Of a stretch of 64,000 bases of DNA, positions 26,254-37,879 are shown one piece after another. The translations under genes and the position numbers were made by a program. The stretch is from Rhabdornis inornatus (lineage: Eukaryota > Chordata > Aves > Passeriformes > Rhabdornithidae), in NCBI GenBank assembly GCA_013397075.1, contig VWZS01002260.1, forward strand, positions 722,678 through 786,677, given 5' to 3'. Positions within the stretch are counted from its first letter, which is position 1. Each line of letters opens with the position of its first letter. The notes beneath the pieces were generated by a model that worked only from the letters and a program-made list of their open reading frames with translations, was not told the DNA's origin and did not search any database.

Positions 26254-26348
26254 CTGGGACTAGTTGGCCAGAAGTTGCTGACCACTGCTGGGGAACAGGC
26301 TGGACATCAGCCAGTGAGCGGTGAGCAGTTTTATTGTGTGTCCATTTG

Positions 26349-26400
26349 TCCATCCATCCATCCATCCATCCATCCATCCATCCATCCATCCATCCATCCA
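26349..26400 (+). repeat. (TCCA)13 microsatellite
   Basis: Thirteen uninterrupted TCCA units followed by a TC run. It lies inside the solo LTR between the TATA box and the ATTAAA signal. Likely length-polymorphic. Confidence 0.95.
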
Positions 26401-26581
26401 TCTCTCTCTCCTTTCACTACAGTTATTACTATCTTTCTTTCAGTTATTAAACTACTCTTATCTCAACCCCAAGGATTACATGTTTTTGGCACCAATCCTC
26501 GTCCCCACCAAGGTGGCAGGAGTGGGCAGTGAGCAAGTGGCTGGGTGGCACTTAGTTGCCAACAGGCATTAAACCATGACA

Positions 26582-29129
26582 ATACACGATTCTTGATGGG
26601 ACAGGTTCTCTCCAAGTAGATGAGGCTACAGGGAAGAAGAGAGCAATAATTGAGAAGTGACAAATTTAGGGCAGCCTTGATGTTCCAAGCAGACAACAAC
26701 AGGGGTTGAGGGAGAGAGGGGAGTGATCAGTAGCTATAAGAAATCACCAAAACTCATATTACCCTCAAATTTGATAAATATTCACCTAACCTGTTACTGT
26801 CACTAGCTTTTCTTTTGGGAATGGTTTTCCACAGCTGGAGATAAAAACATTGATCTAATTTTCATACTTTTAGGAATGTAGCTAGAAGAAGCTTTCTGCT
26901 TTTAGACATAAAAGCTTAGAGAATCTGTGAATTATTGAGTTACAACACCCTTTGAGGTACATTAAAACACAAGGTTTTCATTAGTGCCAAATACTATTTA
27001 TCTCAAAGAAATTTATTGCTTAATTACACTTTTAAAATGTTGAAACAATAATGATTTTTATGATTATAAATAAAATTTTAAAGTTTATCCAAACAATAGA
27101 GCAATTTGCCTTCAGAAAAGCAGCATAACATTATCTTTTTTTTTTTTTTGCTTTGAATAATACTGTCACATACAGTTGTCTTGGTGTTAATGAATACACT
27201 TGGAGGATGGTGATATTACCCAAATAAGACTGTAGAACAGTTTGTCCCTTAGTGAGTTTAAATGTGACCTACCCTTTTAAAGAATCATAAAGTCCTTTTC
27301 CATCAGTTTTTACAAATGTTTTGAATATAAGAATTCATCAGGATTTAGGGGATTAAGAAATCACTGTCCACAAAAAAAGATCTGCAGAAATTTTCATTAG
27401 TTCTTTTATGAGTTGGCAGCAAATACTCTAGCTGTGAACTTTTATGAAGCTATAAATATAAAGGACCTTCTGATACTGGTATGATGATAATTCTAAATTT
27501 CCTTTTTGCAGCTGCAGTTGATCCTTTGTATTTGGTAAAAAAAAAAAATCTCTTTTTGTAATTTAACAGAGAAAGTTGGCTCAACTACTGTATTGCCTTT
27601 GAGCACTCTGAGTGGAAGTTCATGAATTAAACCCACATGGCAACACAATCCCCATCTCCACCTTTCCTTTAAGGTGGCTATAAAATGTCAGTAGAAAGCC
27701 AAGCTGTTTATTTTACTTAGCATTTGATTTTGTAAGTAATGAGTTTCTAGTGGGGTGTATCTTTGTAACCAGCTCTGTTACATCACTAAACTTTTATTAA
27801 ACTATGCAATAAGTACTAAATCAATCATTAAATGTTTAAATTCAATACTAAGAGTGAAAAATAAGAATATGTAAGTAGGCAACCTATTCCACAAAAGACT
27901 TGTCCATAAAAGGATGTTTGATCATACGGACAGAAAAAACATTCTTTGCTACTGACAGCTTTTTACTAAACTTGATTTCTCAGGGGATTTATTTTTTGGG
28001 AATAAAATTTAAGAAGGGATTTTGTCTACATATTCAAGAATCTCTGTGGTGAAAAGTATTTATAAGTTATTCTGATAGATTTGTGCTACTCTAGATTTGC
28101 TGGAATACTGTCAACATATTTCACTTAACTGCCCAATAAACAAGGAAGACTCATTTTCCTCACAGTATCTTGGGAGAAGGACACAATCAGAGGCAGAAAG
28201 GAACCCATTCTCTTGGCTTCTGAGTTCCTAAACAAACAGCAGAGAAGCAAAGAAGCAGTCCAGAATAAAAGCCATCCAACTAGACGAACAGATATGCTGG
28301 CCTACAATTACTGCAGTAGTAGCACGATACTTATTTTTCCTTGTGTGGTTTCCTAGGATTCTCAGGAGCTTGACCAGAAAGGAGGTAAAGTAACCAGGCT
28401 GCCCAGATACACAGCAAAACTCACTGTGAAATAAGTTGCATTTGCTTGTCTCTCTCCCAAGGCAAACCAAGTATCAGTTTAACTAATGGAAAGTTATCAA
28501 TCATGCAAAAGAAGAAAGCCACAATTAGACACCCACTCTTTGTATCTGTAAATCTATGAACCAAGATGTCATATCATTTTTCACTGACTCTGCTTGGGAT
28601 TATGAACTAAGGTCAGCAAGCAAACTCTGCAGAGCACATGCTTTACTGGACCAGACTAATGATGGCCTACACTCTAAATCTGACAAGCTTGGCTAGAGTC
28701 CTGCACTCAACGTAAAACATACTTCAGAGCTGAAACAGTTGCTGTGAGCACCTGTTATTCATGTCCACTGACAGGAAATACAGGGAATTCTGTATGTCCT
28801 TTGCCTCCATATATGGTGCATTTTCCTATGATACAACTGAGTAATGCAGTGTGTTTGCTGATATATCTAAAAAGTAAACAATTATCAGTCCTATTCTCTT
28901 CCAGTATTATTCTATAATGATCTGGAAAGCTCAGCCTTCCAATTTAATGTATAAAATATGTTTTGGAAGAAGCTGTAAGTAGCTTCAGTGATGAGAACAG
29001 AGGGTCTCTGTCCCTCTTTCTTTGGTTCTATTTTACAAAGCAGACTACACACAATGAAACATTGGAGATTCTTATTTACTATCATTTTAATAATTGAGAA
29101 ATAGATCCCAGCTCATGTACACAATTTTT
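26582..29129. other. Gene-free stretch
   Basis: No gene or transposon recognised. It contains T14 (27136-27149) and A12 (27537-27548) runs. Confidence 0.6.
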
Positions 29130-29690
29130 CACAGAACCAAAGAATCATTTAGGTTGGAAAAGGTCTCTGAGCCTTTTCAAGTCAAAACACTGACTGGTCA
29201 CCACCTTGCCAACTAGACTTGGCAGTAAGCACCATGTCCAGTCATTTCTTGAACACCCCCAGGGATGGTGATGCTACCACTTGCCTGGGCAGTCCATTCC
29301 AACATTTAACAACCCATTCCATGAAGAATTTCCTCCTGATGTCCAACCTGAGCCTTCCCTGGCACAGCTTGAGGCCATTTTCTCTCATCCCATCACTTGC
29401 TGCCTGGGAGAAGAGGCTGACCCCCACCTGTCTATACTTTCCTTTCAGGCAGTTGTAGAGATTGATAAGTTCCCCCTGAACCTCCTTTTCTCCTGGATGA
29501 GCTCCCCCAGCTGCTCCTCACAGAACCTGGGCTCCACACCCTTCCCCTGCTCCACTGTCCTTCTCTGGGCAGCACTCAAGGCAGAACCTCACCAGGAGGC
29601 TCCCCAGGAGCACAGGGGGACAATCACTGCCCTGGTCGTGCTGGCCACACTATTCTTGATATAAGCCCGAATGCCATTGGCCTTCTTCAA
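29130..29690 (-). mobile_element. CR1 LINE, 3' end (5'-truncated)
   Basis: The plus strand carries the antisense of a typical avian CR1 3' end: AATCATTTAGGTTGGAAAAG at 29142, then CCAGGGATGGTGATG, CTTGAGGCCATTTTCTCTC, CAGGCAGTTGTAGAGATTGA and GGCCACACTATTCTTGATAT at the far end. The minus-strand frame 29242-29427 is the remnant of the ORF2 C-terminus (GVSLFSQAASDG, KCWNGLPRQVVASPSLGVFK). The ORF2 start, endonuclease and most of the reverse transcriptase are missing, as in most CR1 copies. The expected terminal ATTCT/GATTCT microsatellite is degraded. Conservation suggests a moderately young bird insertion. Confidence 0.92.
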
Positions 29691-32600
29691 TTCCAAGTTT
29701 CCTTTGGAAAAAATACAGTTCTAAGGTGTCTAAAAGCATATTATGACTGAACAATGGTTTATTAGGTGCTCCCAACAGGTTACTGTAATTAAAAATAGGG
29801 TCATAACTAAGGAAAGTAATCCAGGTGAACAGGGGCCTCCATTTGTCTCCTTTACATGGAGCTAGTCTTGTAAAGTTCAAGAAGTGCACAGATATAACTT
29901 AGAAACCTAATTAGGCCATTAGAAGTAAACTCTATTAAAACCCACCCATAAGCTTTAACGATAAACTGCAGCCATTTCAAATTTAATACTGCACTAGCAA
30001 GTAATACTGCCATTGAATAATTCAACATTCTGTAACATAAGGCAAGATGAGAGGAATGAGAAAGCACAATTGCTATTTTCATTATGATGTGCCTTTTTGG
30101 GAGGTATAGTATAAACCTCATAGCACTGGCACTAATTATTTTGGCATCTTATTGGCAGTCACAATTAGACAAAATGTAGGAATTTCTAAGAGCAAAACAA
30201 GTTCTTGGCTAGATTTCTTCAGCCCGATATACTTCAGACTTTTATTTATGGCTAAATTGAAGCAGGATGTCAAATCTGGGTCCCTTAGAACAAAATCTTA
30301 ATAATTAACTGGCAAAACTGAACATGATCGTTTCTGACACACCTACACTGGTAATTATTGCTTTGAGGCCATTTACTAATGAAATTAATGTATTCATTGC
30401 CCTAACAAATTAGCATAACTCATACATAATGCCCCATATTTCAAGACCTTCCTAGAAAAACAACACTTAATACCGCAGAATGAAATGGCAAGGGCATTAC
30501 ATGGAGACAGAATTCACTGAATTGCTACAAGTTAAAACCACAATGGCTAAGTGTTAGTTATAAAGTAAAATGTAAACACAATGTGGGTATTGAAACCATT
30601 AATAGTGTAGTCAAGAGTATAAAATCGATGATTATCTTTGCACTTCAAATAAGCACATATAACAATAGCAGTAACCATGGAAAGTAATTAACTGGCTACT
30701 TTTAGAGATATGAAGTATGAAAGGGAGGTAGTGCTGAAGCAATTTCTTCTTCCTTCTCAAATTCATAATAAATACAGTGTGGCTACTGTGTTTTTTCACT
30801 CATATTTCCATTCAGATTAATTCAGTGCCTGGAAGTGGCTACAGCAGCCATAGGGTCAAACAACAGCAAAAGGCAGGATTAAATGCATTACCTTTGGAAA
30901 CGACTAAAACATTAGCACCAACCTACTGCCAATTCTAATTGGTAAAATTCTCTATTATTCCCTGTGTCTTCTATCTCACCATGCAGAAACAGAGGTCAGG
31001 GAAGCAAACCACCACGTGGCTAGATGCAGTCCCAGTTTGATGGAGGGCAGGGTGGAAAGCACATCTGCTTTGCTGGCTCACCTGGCAGGCTGGGGGCTGC
31101 ACTGAGGCCCCCAGGCCACAGACCTAACATGCACTGCCACTGACAGACCACTCGCGTCCTGTGACCTGCACAGTGCTGGTATGAGGCAGATTACGTAGGA
31201 GGAGCCATTGCTTTTGAGCAAGAGTTATCTCTGTATATACTTCAAATGATAAACTTGTTTTGAAGGAGAAGATGGCAGCGAAACCACAATGGCTTTGCAG
31301 AAAGTAATCTCTACTCTGCATTCACTGCTCTGGATTCACTCTGCTCTGAATTCACTCCCTGGCTGAACCAGTGGGTGGAAGGCCTGAGAGCTAAGGAAAA
31401 TTTGACCAGGTCTTTCTTACACACAGCTCAGGAGCCAGCCCTGATGACAGTTACAGCAAAGTTACTTTGTGTTCTCTACAACTGTCTAAAGGTTATTTCC
31501 TTCTCAGAAGCACTGAATAGGAGCATATTTTTGTGCCACCCCTTTCTTCTCTCCTACAGAGTTTCTTAGCAGATCCTCAATTGCATCACCACCTACTGCT
31601 ACAAAGGAAAGCAAAAAAAAAAAAAATCCAAGGGAAATATTATGGAATAATCACCTCAAGTAAGAAATTTCCTTGGAACTCCATCCACATGTGTTTGGCT
31701 CCTGCCCACAAGCATAAAGTTTTATATCTTTATTAATGTTTTTATGCTAATCGATGTAACTTAGATGTTCTCATTATCACACAAATGCCTGATCTTTTCC
31801 AGCCCCCTTAAGTTCTCCGTTCCTGTGATATCTTATGCCAATGAGTTCTATATGCTAATTAAAAGTTACATGAAATTTCATTTGACCAGTTCTCTATCTC
31901 TTGCCTGTCAAGTCATTCCCTTTCTTCTCCCAAAATTTCCTTTCTATTTCAGACTTCCTCATTTTGCAACTTTCCCCACTTTGAATTAAAAATCCAAGTC
32001 TCTCCTACAGTAGTCTTTCTTTGACTATCTAGAAGAAAGTCTGTCTAGAAGACTTGACTATCTTGAAGAAATCTAGAAATCTAGATTTCTTCTGTTTTAA
32101 CTTCATATTTTTCATTTTTTTAACAGAAAATAACCAGAACACAAGATAGTGTAAGAGATTTTTCTAGCCTGCTGAATTTGCTTTAGACACTGCAAACATT
32201 CCCAAAGCACGTTTTAGAATGTTTAAAGAGTCCAGTAGTAGATTCCCAGTGTTGAATCACAATGGTTATTGTGCTCTCTCTCACACAGACATGAAAGCTA
32301 ATCATACTGTGGCTATCACTAAGTATAGATAGATACCTAGAGGCAATTAATGTATGACTGAGAGCTCTCCATTTGTGCCTGTCTGAAGACCCGATCTTTG
32401 GGCTAATCTTGTGAATTGTCAAGAAACTGCTTCTTTGCACTTTGGCCTGTTGACACATAAAGCCATTTTATAAATGGGTAAACGCTACCTCATTAATACT
32501 CCTCACAACTGCACAGGCAGGGAACAATTTTCATTTACACTACCCCTTCTTTACACTCGAACAGTCAGTCTCTATGTATTTCTGACTGTGTTACATAAAG

Positions 32601-33300
32601 CCAGAGTAACAGCAAGCAACATTAGTGAGAACAAGAATCAGGTCTTCAGCATCATTTCATGGAGCAGGTAAGGAGTAGTACAAGGCTTTCTTTTCATGAG
32701 TTTTCTTCTAATTTAAAAATAACTTCACACCAAAAAACTTACACAAACTTTGGATATTCGTAAAATATCTTACAACACTGCACTACAAGAACAGCAGCTC
32801 CCAGACAAGTTAATGTATACCTTTTCACTGAGATATAGTATCTGGTTGCACCATAGAAATCTACACCCCATCCTCATGGCTGGTCTGTTCTGTGGCATTT
32901 ATAGCCCTAGACTGAAATACTCCCACATCTGATGTCTTTTGTCCAGCTAATAATTATGTACTACAATATTGCATTAGTACCAACTGTTTGAGTCACGTTT
33001 ATGTGGTGAAGGTCAGTCCTCTTTCATCCCCAGGCATTTAGTTCACCTGCTTTTCACTTTAGGTCTCTCAGTGGTACATAGGTTTTATTTTTGGCAGCAT
33101 GCCTACTTTTAGTTAATTCCTTTGTCTGACATGTTGTTACTTCCCTCAAATATGCCTCTGTAACCTTTCTTCCTCCAGGTCAGCTGTAATTTCTGTCCTA
33201 TCATTTACTACTGGATACAGAGTTACCTTTGTATTTCTGACATTCCCAGCAGATGTCTTTGTCTGACCCAAGTTGTCCTCACCACCTGTCGCCTTGCTTC
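29691..33300. other. Gene-free stretch
   Basis: No gene or transposon recognised. It holds an A14 run (31613-31626) and a palindromic hairpin (32065-32092). Confidence 0.55.
32065..32092. repeat. Perfect 13-bp-stem hairpin
   Basis: GAAGAAATCTAGA, two-base gap, TCTAGATTTCTTC. The surrounding 32020-32075 also repeats AGTCT, TCTAGAAGA and CTTGACTATC motifs, so the hairpin sits in a locally rearranged patch. Confidence 0.85.
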
Positions 33301-33302
33301 CA

Positions 33303-33361
33303 GGTTTGGCTATAAATAATCCTCTCCTTGCTGGTTTGACTATAAATAATCTCCTCCCCAC
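33303..33361 (+). repeat. Two-copy tandem repeat, 30-bp unit with TATAAATA
   Basis: Copies at 33303-33332 and 33333-33361 each start GGTTTG(G/A)CTATAAATAAT, followed by a C/T-rich half. Each has a TATAAATA, but no gene start follows, so promoter function is not claimed. Confidence 0.8.
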
Positions 33362-34014
33362 CCTGTTGGGTTTTGGAGTCAGCTGGTTCCAATTTAGACA
33401 ATGTGGAGCTTCCCTTTCCTTTACAGAGTTAGAGTTCCCTCTCTCCATTGTGTTACCCACACAGAAACGCCATCACCGCACAAACTCACAAGTACAGAAA
33501 TGTATTGGTAGGTCCCTAAATCAAATCTTTTGACTGTTCATCTACATTTTCATTCTAACACTTCTCACATCTCAAAGTTACACTACCCATATGTACAAGA
33601 GACACTGGGCTGTGCTTACAATCAAGCTGACCTTTGCTTGCCTTGTTTCCCACAGGAAGGCCAACATGTCTACCTTGTGGACAGGTCCTACAGGGCACCC
33701 TCAGCTTCCTACCTTGCACATATGAATTTGCTTGTGAACCTGGGCAGGTCACAAGCCTGTGGTTCTCACCAGCCTCCCTCTGTTCTAGCCCACAGAGCCT
33801 CTGTATGTGCCACAGTCATGTCTGGACATGAAGGCAGATGGGAGTCCTTAGAAATTACCCCAATATAGCTTTTCTAGAGGCTCCCTGAAGCAGGTTATGT
33901 TGAGGATGTCTAAACTATGTGGACAGATATCCATGATCTTCTGAGTTCTTGTGACTGCAGGTTTCTCTCAGCACAGGTGCTTTGCAGCTTTACTCACTGA
34001 GTTGCAATTAGAGC

Positions 34015-34058
34015 CTGGATACCTCAAGACAGACAAACATCTGTCTTGAGGTATCCAG
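34015..34058. repeat. Perfect 19-bp-stem hairpin
   Basis: Left arm CTGGATACCTCAAGACAGA (34015-34033), loop CAAACA, right arm its exact reverse complement (34040-34058). No mismatch in 19 pairs. It is not part of any repeat I recognise. The stem is shorter than a usual microRNA precursor (about 30 pairs) and lacks bulges. Confidence 0.9.
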
Positions 34059-34410
34059 AAACTGTTCATGTATCTGGTACTCAAGGAAACTGGTTTCTCT
34101 TCAGCACTTCTCATATAAGACCTGACATTTTAATACACATTTTGCACATTTCAGAAGCAAAGAAATGCATTAAACTCACCTCAGCAGTTTGCATGTGAAC
34201 TGTACTGAGGAACATGGTATCTTGGTGTACATTTACCTGTTTGCCTTTTTAAAAAAGATAAGATGGAGGAATGCTCTAGTCAGACTAGTGTAGCTAGTGT
34301 AAAGTTAAGAGGGAGGCAGTCCACATATCAGCAGCCAGAATTTAAGAGGCTGTCTACTGGCAGTTACTATAGGAAAAAGGGAGAGGGGAAAACCAAACTA
34401 GAAACATCCC

Positions 34411-34616
34411 ATCCCACCCAGCCCTGCCAAAAAAAAAGAACCCAAAAACCCAACCAACCAAACAAACAAAAAAAGACAAAAAAAACCCCAAAAACCACAA
34501 ACCCCAAACAAACAAAAAACCCCCAAAAAAGAACAACCAAAAAAACCCCCCAAAAAACAACAACAAAAAACAAACACAAATGCATCCCCCCAACTCCCCC
34601 CACCCCCCCAAAAAAA
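34411..34616. repeat. A/C-only low-complexity tract, G-rich on minus strand
   Basis: About 200 bases almost without G or T on the plus strand, made of A runs and C runs (CCAACCAACC, CCCC, AAACAAACAAA), ending in C6-AACT-C6-A-C7 (about 34588-34609). On the minus strand this gives G runs long enough for a G-quadruplex. Its minus-strand frames translate to Gly/Phe/Trp-rich strings that are artefacts. Such T/G-rich tracts are common in songbird assemblies (inference from memory). Confidence 0.85.
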
Positions 34617-35561
34617 GTGCCTAGGAGAAGGAGAAGCTAAACCCCATTGAAAGAGGCACATGACTTTTCTTAATGGACTGTCTTCCATAGCTTCAGCAAA
34701 CTACTTCTTTAGGGAGTCTCTTTCACATTCCTCTTCTCATCAGGTAGCTATACCAAGTAATAAATGCTCTTTCTTAAGGTTTTGGCTCAAGAATGTCCTG
34801 TAGAGGATGAGGCAGAAAAAAAGGCAGCACCAGAATTTGACTTCAGAAAATATTCTGTGTTTATAGCATCCTCAGGAAAAGCAATGACTGCAGCAGTAGT
34901 AGTAGGCCACCTGCAGCAAGATAAGCAGTAAGTGAGAATTAAAGAGGAAAGAAAATGCTGACTGATTTTCTCAAAGACATTAAAGATTCGACTGGAGTCA
35001 GAAAAAAAGTGATGGATTTGCTGGAGTGTCTTTCACACATCTTCAGTAAAAATTTAGAGTAAAAGCAGAGATTAAGGAGTGTGCAAAAGAGCTGGTGAGA
35101 GAAAGTATAGTAAAATGTTGAGAAGATACAGATGTCTGTATGCATTTAATTGCATTATGCCACTTTACATGTAGTGAAGACCTGCATCTAGTGCCATGCA
35201 TTATCCAAGCTAGACAGAGGCATTGCGTGCTAGGAGTTAATGTGGAGAGCGCCAAATCGGGCAGTGATGTCCCTACATGCAACTGCAAGCACTAATGCAG
35301 CATAGCTGGAGTAACTCTGTGTGACCTTAAAGGCTGTGCATACAAGTCTTGCCTGCAAAACCCGTGAGAACTTTTCCTGCTATGATTATAAACTTTACTG
35401 AGTTAGACTCTCACAGAGTTATATAACCCTATGTGGTAGTTAATGAAGTGCTGGATGTAAGAAAAATAACTGCAATGTTATTTTGCCCCTGGTATGCTTT
35501 GCCTTATAAGGATTAAAACTAGAGCTGATTCATTTGGGTTTTGTGATCTCTATCATGCTGC

Positions 35562-35690
35562 AATAATAATACTTAGCACTTTATAGCACTTCTCACTTAT
35601 AAAAAATGCTTTATAAACATTATATAATTATTAATCTTCACAAAAGTCCTGTGATACAGGTATACAGGTCAATTTAATGTTCTCTTTTAA
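35562..35690 (-). repeat. Ancient amniote L2/L3-like repeat fragment
   Basis: TAATAATACTTAGCACTTTA, then TAGCACTTCTCAC, GCTTTATAAACATTA and AATCTTCACAAAAGTCCTGTG follow in order the antisense of an old LINE 3' end widespread in reptiles and birds. Highly diverged; borders approximate. Confidence 0.52.
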
Positions 35691-36279
35691 TAAACTACTA
35701 GTACTTTAGTAAATTGAAAATATAGAGCACATTAAATTCACTTAAGAGAAACAAAAGTTAGCGAACAAATCATAATTCTCCCTACAACATTCTAAGTGGG
35801 CAATACACACAGGAAACTTTCAGTGATCACCACCTTAGAGGTCCACAGAGAACAGTCCATATAGGAAATACTTCCATTACCTAGCTGAGACTCATTGTTT
35901 TTCTGGTGATTACATGAATAACATGCAAGCAGAGACACTCTACCACAACAACTGAAGTTCCTTGATCAAGACCACACTATACTAAATTCTACACAAGCAA
36001 AACATAGTACTCCTTACCCTACAATGTTGGAGATCTAGGTATAACACTGAGGGGTAAGAGATGGGGAATGGCAGGAAATCAGTACAGTTAAACAGAAATT
36101 GTCCCTGCCCATACTGCATCTGCCTACAGAAACATGTGCAGAGCCACTTTACTGCAGTATACTCCTTATCTATTAGTACCCTGTAGCTCTCTCTGGTGAT
36201 ACATCTCAAATTTCAGTGTTTATGATCAAAGACACTACAAGAGTTTGGCATTCAGTTAAACACATCATGCAACCAGTCC

Positions 36280-36331
36280 CATACTAGTTACTGTGAAGAT
36301 AACTAATTCTACCCCAGCTAAAACCAGTACA
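36280..36331 (-). mobile_element. LTR fragment, same family as 25988-26581
   Basis: CCATACTAGTTACTGTGAAG and ACCCCAGCTAAAACCAGTAC are the antisense of the first 50 bases of the bird LTR at 25988. Only the U3 start is recognisable; the left end fades into unrelated sequence. Confidence 0.6.
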
Positions 36332-36689
36332 TTTACATAATTGCAAACTGAGTTTGCCACAAGATCACTGTTTTACACAGTGCATGGCATGGACTTGTCT
36401 GTGGGATGAATCAACGCAGGGCAGAAGGCTGCTGCCCAAGGATGAGATGGGCTGCCCCATGCATTGCTGACATTCAGAGTTATGTAATGAGTGAGGAAGG
36501 TAGGGAAAGGAAAAATAAAAAAAAAGGACAATTTTCTACTTCAGGTAGTTAAAAAGTTGCCTCAAAGAGTTTGGAGTCTACATCTTGTTTTTTCACATGA
36601 CAGTCTATGAGATACAGGACAAGTTCCTAAAGCTAAGCTTTTCACTCAAGGTCATCTATCAACTGTATGTTCCTCCAGTGCTCCACGCC

Positions 36690-36985
36690 CTACCTGAAAC
36701 CTGGGGTCTGCCTTGCTCAAAGTGCAGATCACTCATAAATGCAGCTGAAATCGAAGGGAGCTGTGCTTTCAGCTTACTACCCAATGTTAAAGATAGTGAA
36801 AAAGATAGGAGCAGGATGTCTCAAACTGGATTCCCAAATTAGTAGGTCAGCTTTGATTTACTCTGCCCCAATCTCCATCTGTCAAATGAGGACAATAATT
36901 CCTCCTCATTTCATAGGGGCATTGTGAAAATAACTTCATTAATGGTTTTTGAAGCACTGGTAGTGTTAAGAGCTATGCAGAAACC
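36690..36985 (+). repeat. Ancient CR1/L3-like LINE 3' end or derived SINE
   Basis: In order: CAGCTGAAATCGAAGGGAGC, AGGATGTCTCAAACTGGATT, CCAATCTCCATCTGTCAAAT, CTCATTTCATAGGGGCATTG and TAAGAGCTATGCAGA. This is the order of a well-known old sauropsid element whose tail reads '...CCCCATCTGTAAAATGGGGATAATAATA...'. The open frames here (36585-36842, 36739-36927) are by-products. Confidence 0.55.
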
Positions 36986-37842
36986 TAGGAGGAAATTAAT
37001 AGTTCTGTCTCTGGAGCAAGTTCTGAAAAGCATGCAATAAAAAGGGCCTGAAGGCACACACTTAACTGAAGAGAAAAAAAAATATTGGATTTTATATACT
37101 TGAACAAAATATTTGAACTGCTCAATGATTGAGTGCTGTACTTGCATTATCCAGCAGATTTCATCCTGATTTTAAACTCTCAACTCATAATCTCAGCTTT
37201 TATTTGTAAATTACTATGTTTCTAAAAATGTGGATCTATCCAGCTCTCCACAAATACCATAGCACAGAATCCTATTGCTAAGCCTGTGACTCAATAGCAT
37301 CACTAGGAATATTTAGAGTCACGCTATAGACCTTAATCATTGCAGCTCATGAAATAAGGCAACAATAGCATCTTTCTCAACAGGAACCAGTACTTCAAGG
37401 AAAGAAGATCACACTTTGACAAAAGATTTTGATGGTATACTGAAATAGCAAAAGAAAGGTGCAATTTAGGGAAGAAAAAGTGCTCAAAATTTTACAGAGA
37501 ACAATACATACTCACTTCCTTTCCAGAAACAACCAAACCATTTTGGTCATAGTCTTTCCAAATGTTTTGCCCCATGAGGAGGCCCAATGTGGAAGGTATC
37601 AACCCAAATATTTAAAATTTGTGAAGAAATTATTCTTTAAAATCCCGTTTACGGTAATTTATAAGTGAGAATTTTCAGGTATTCTTGATGACAGTCAATA
37701 TTCTCTGCCCTACCTAGAATACACATGCTCACAACTGTTCTACACAGTGTTTTGCTTGCTGTGCAAGTGTCTCTCCTAGCACATCTTCAGTGATGAGGGG
37801 GTTTTACTATTTATTATTTTTATTATTCACCCCCTAGTTGTT

Positions 37843-37877
37843 TCTAGGGAAGAATATTAATCTAGGGAAGAATATTA
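37843..37877 (+). repeat. Tandem duplication, 18-bp period
   Basis: Two identical 17-bp copies of TCTAGGGAAGAATATTA (37843-37859 and 37861-37877). Confidence 0.9.
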
Positions 37878-37879
37878 TT

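Larger units (their letters stand above)
25988..26581 (+). mobile_element. Avian endogenous retroviral solo LTR
   Basis: About 594 bases match the layout of a widespread bird LTR. It opens with TG and CAGAGTTAATTTTCTTAG, continues with GTTGATAACACAC and CCATGCTCTGCCAGC, then a TATATAAA box at 26246-26253. It then has an ATTAAA polyadenylation-type signal (26446-26451) followed by CTTATCTCAACCC, and ends in CTTAGTTGCC and TTAAACCATGACA at 26581. U3, R and U5 are therefore all visible in the plus direction. No internal retroviral genes flank it, so it is a solo LTR. It is diverged, with no clear target-site duplication. A TCCA microsatellite has grown inside it downstream of the TATA box. Confidence 0.8.

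Noticed and set aside
26117..26572. Frames with MDGWMDGW or HPSIHPSI repeats
   Set aside because: Readings of the TCCA microsatellite in the LTR.
29281..29664. 127-codon plus-strand open frame, the longest in the window
   Set aside because: It is the antisense strand of the CR1 3' end, not a gene.
33530..33868. 112-codon Cys/Ser/His-containing plus-strand frame
   Set aside because: No recognisable family; overlapping frames on both strands reflect local GC content.
34354..34688. Gly/Phe/Trp-rich minus-strand frames and a Lys/Pro/Thr-rich plus-strand frame
   Set aside because: Translation of the A/C low-complexity tract.
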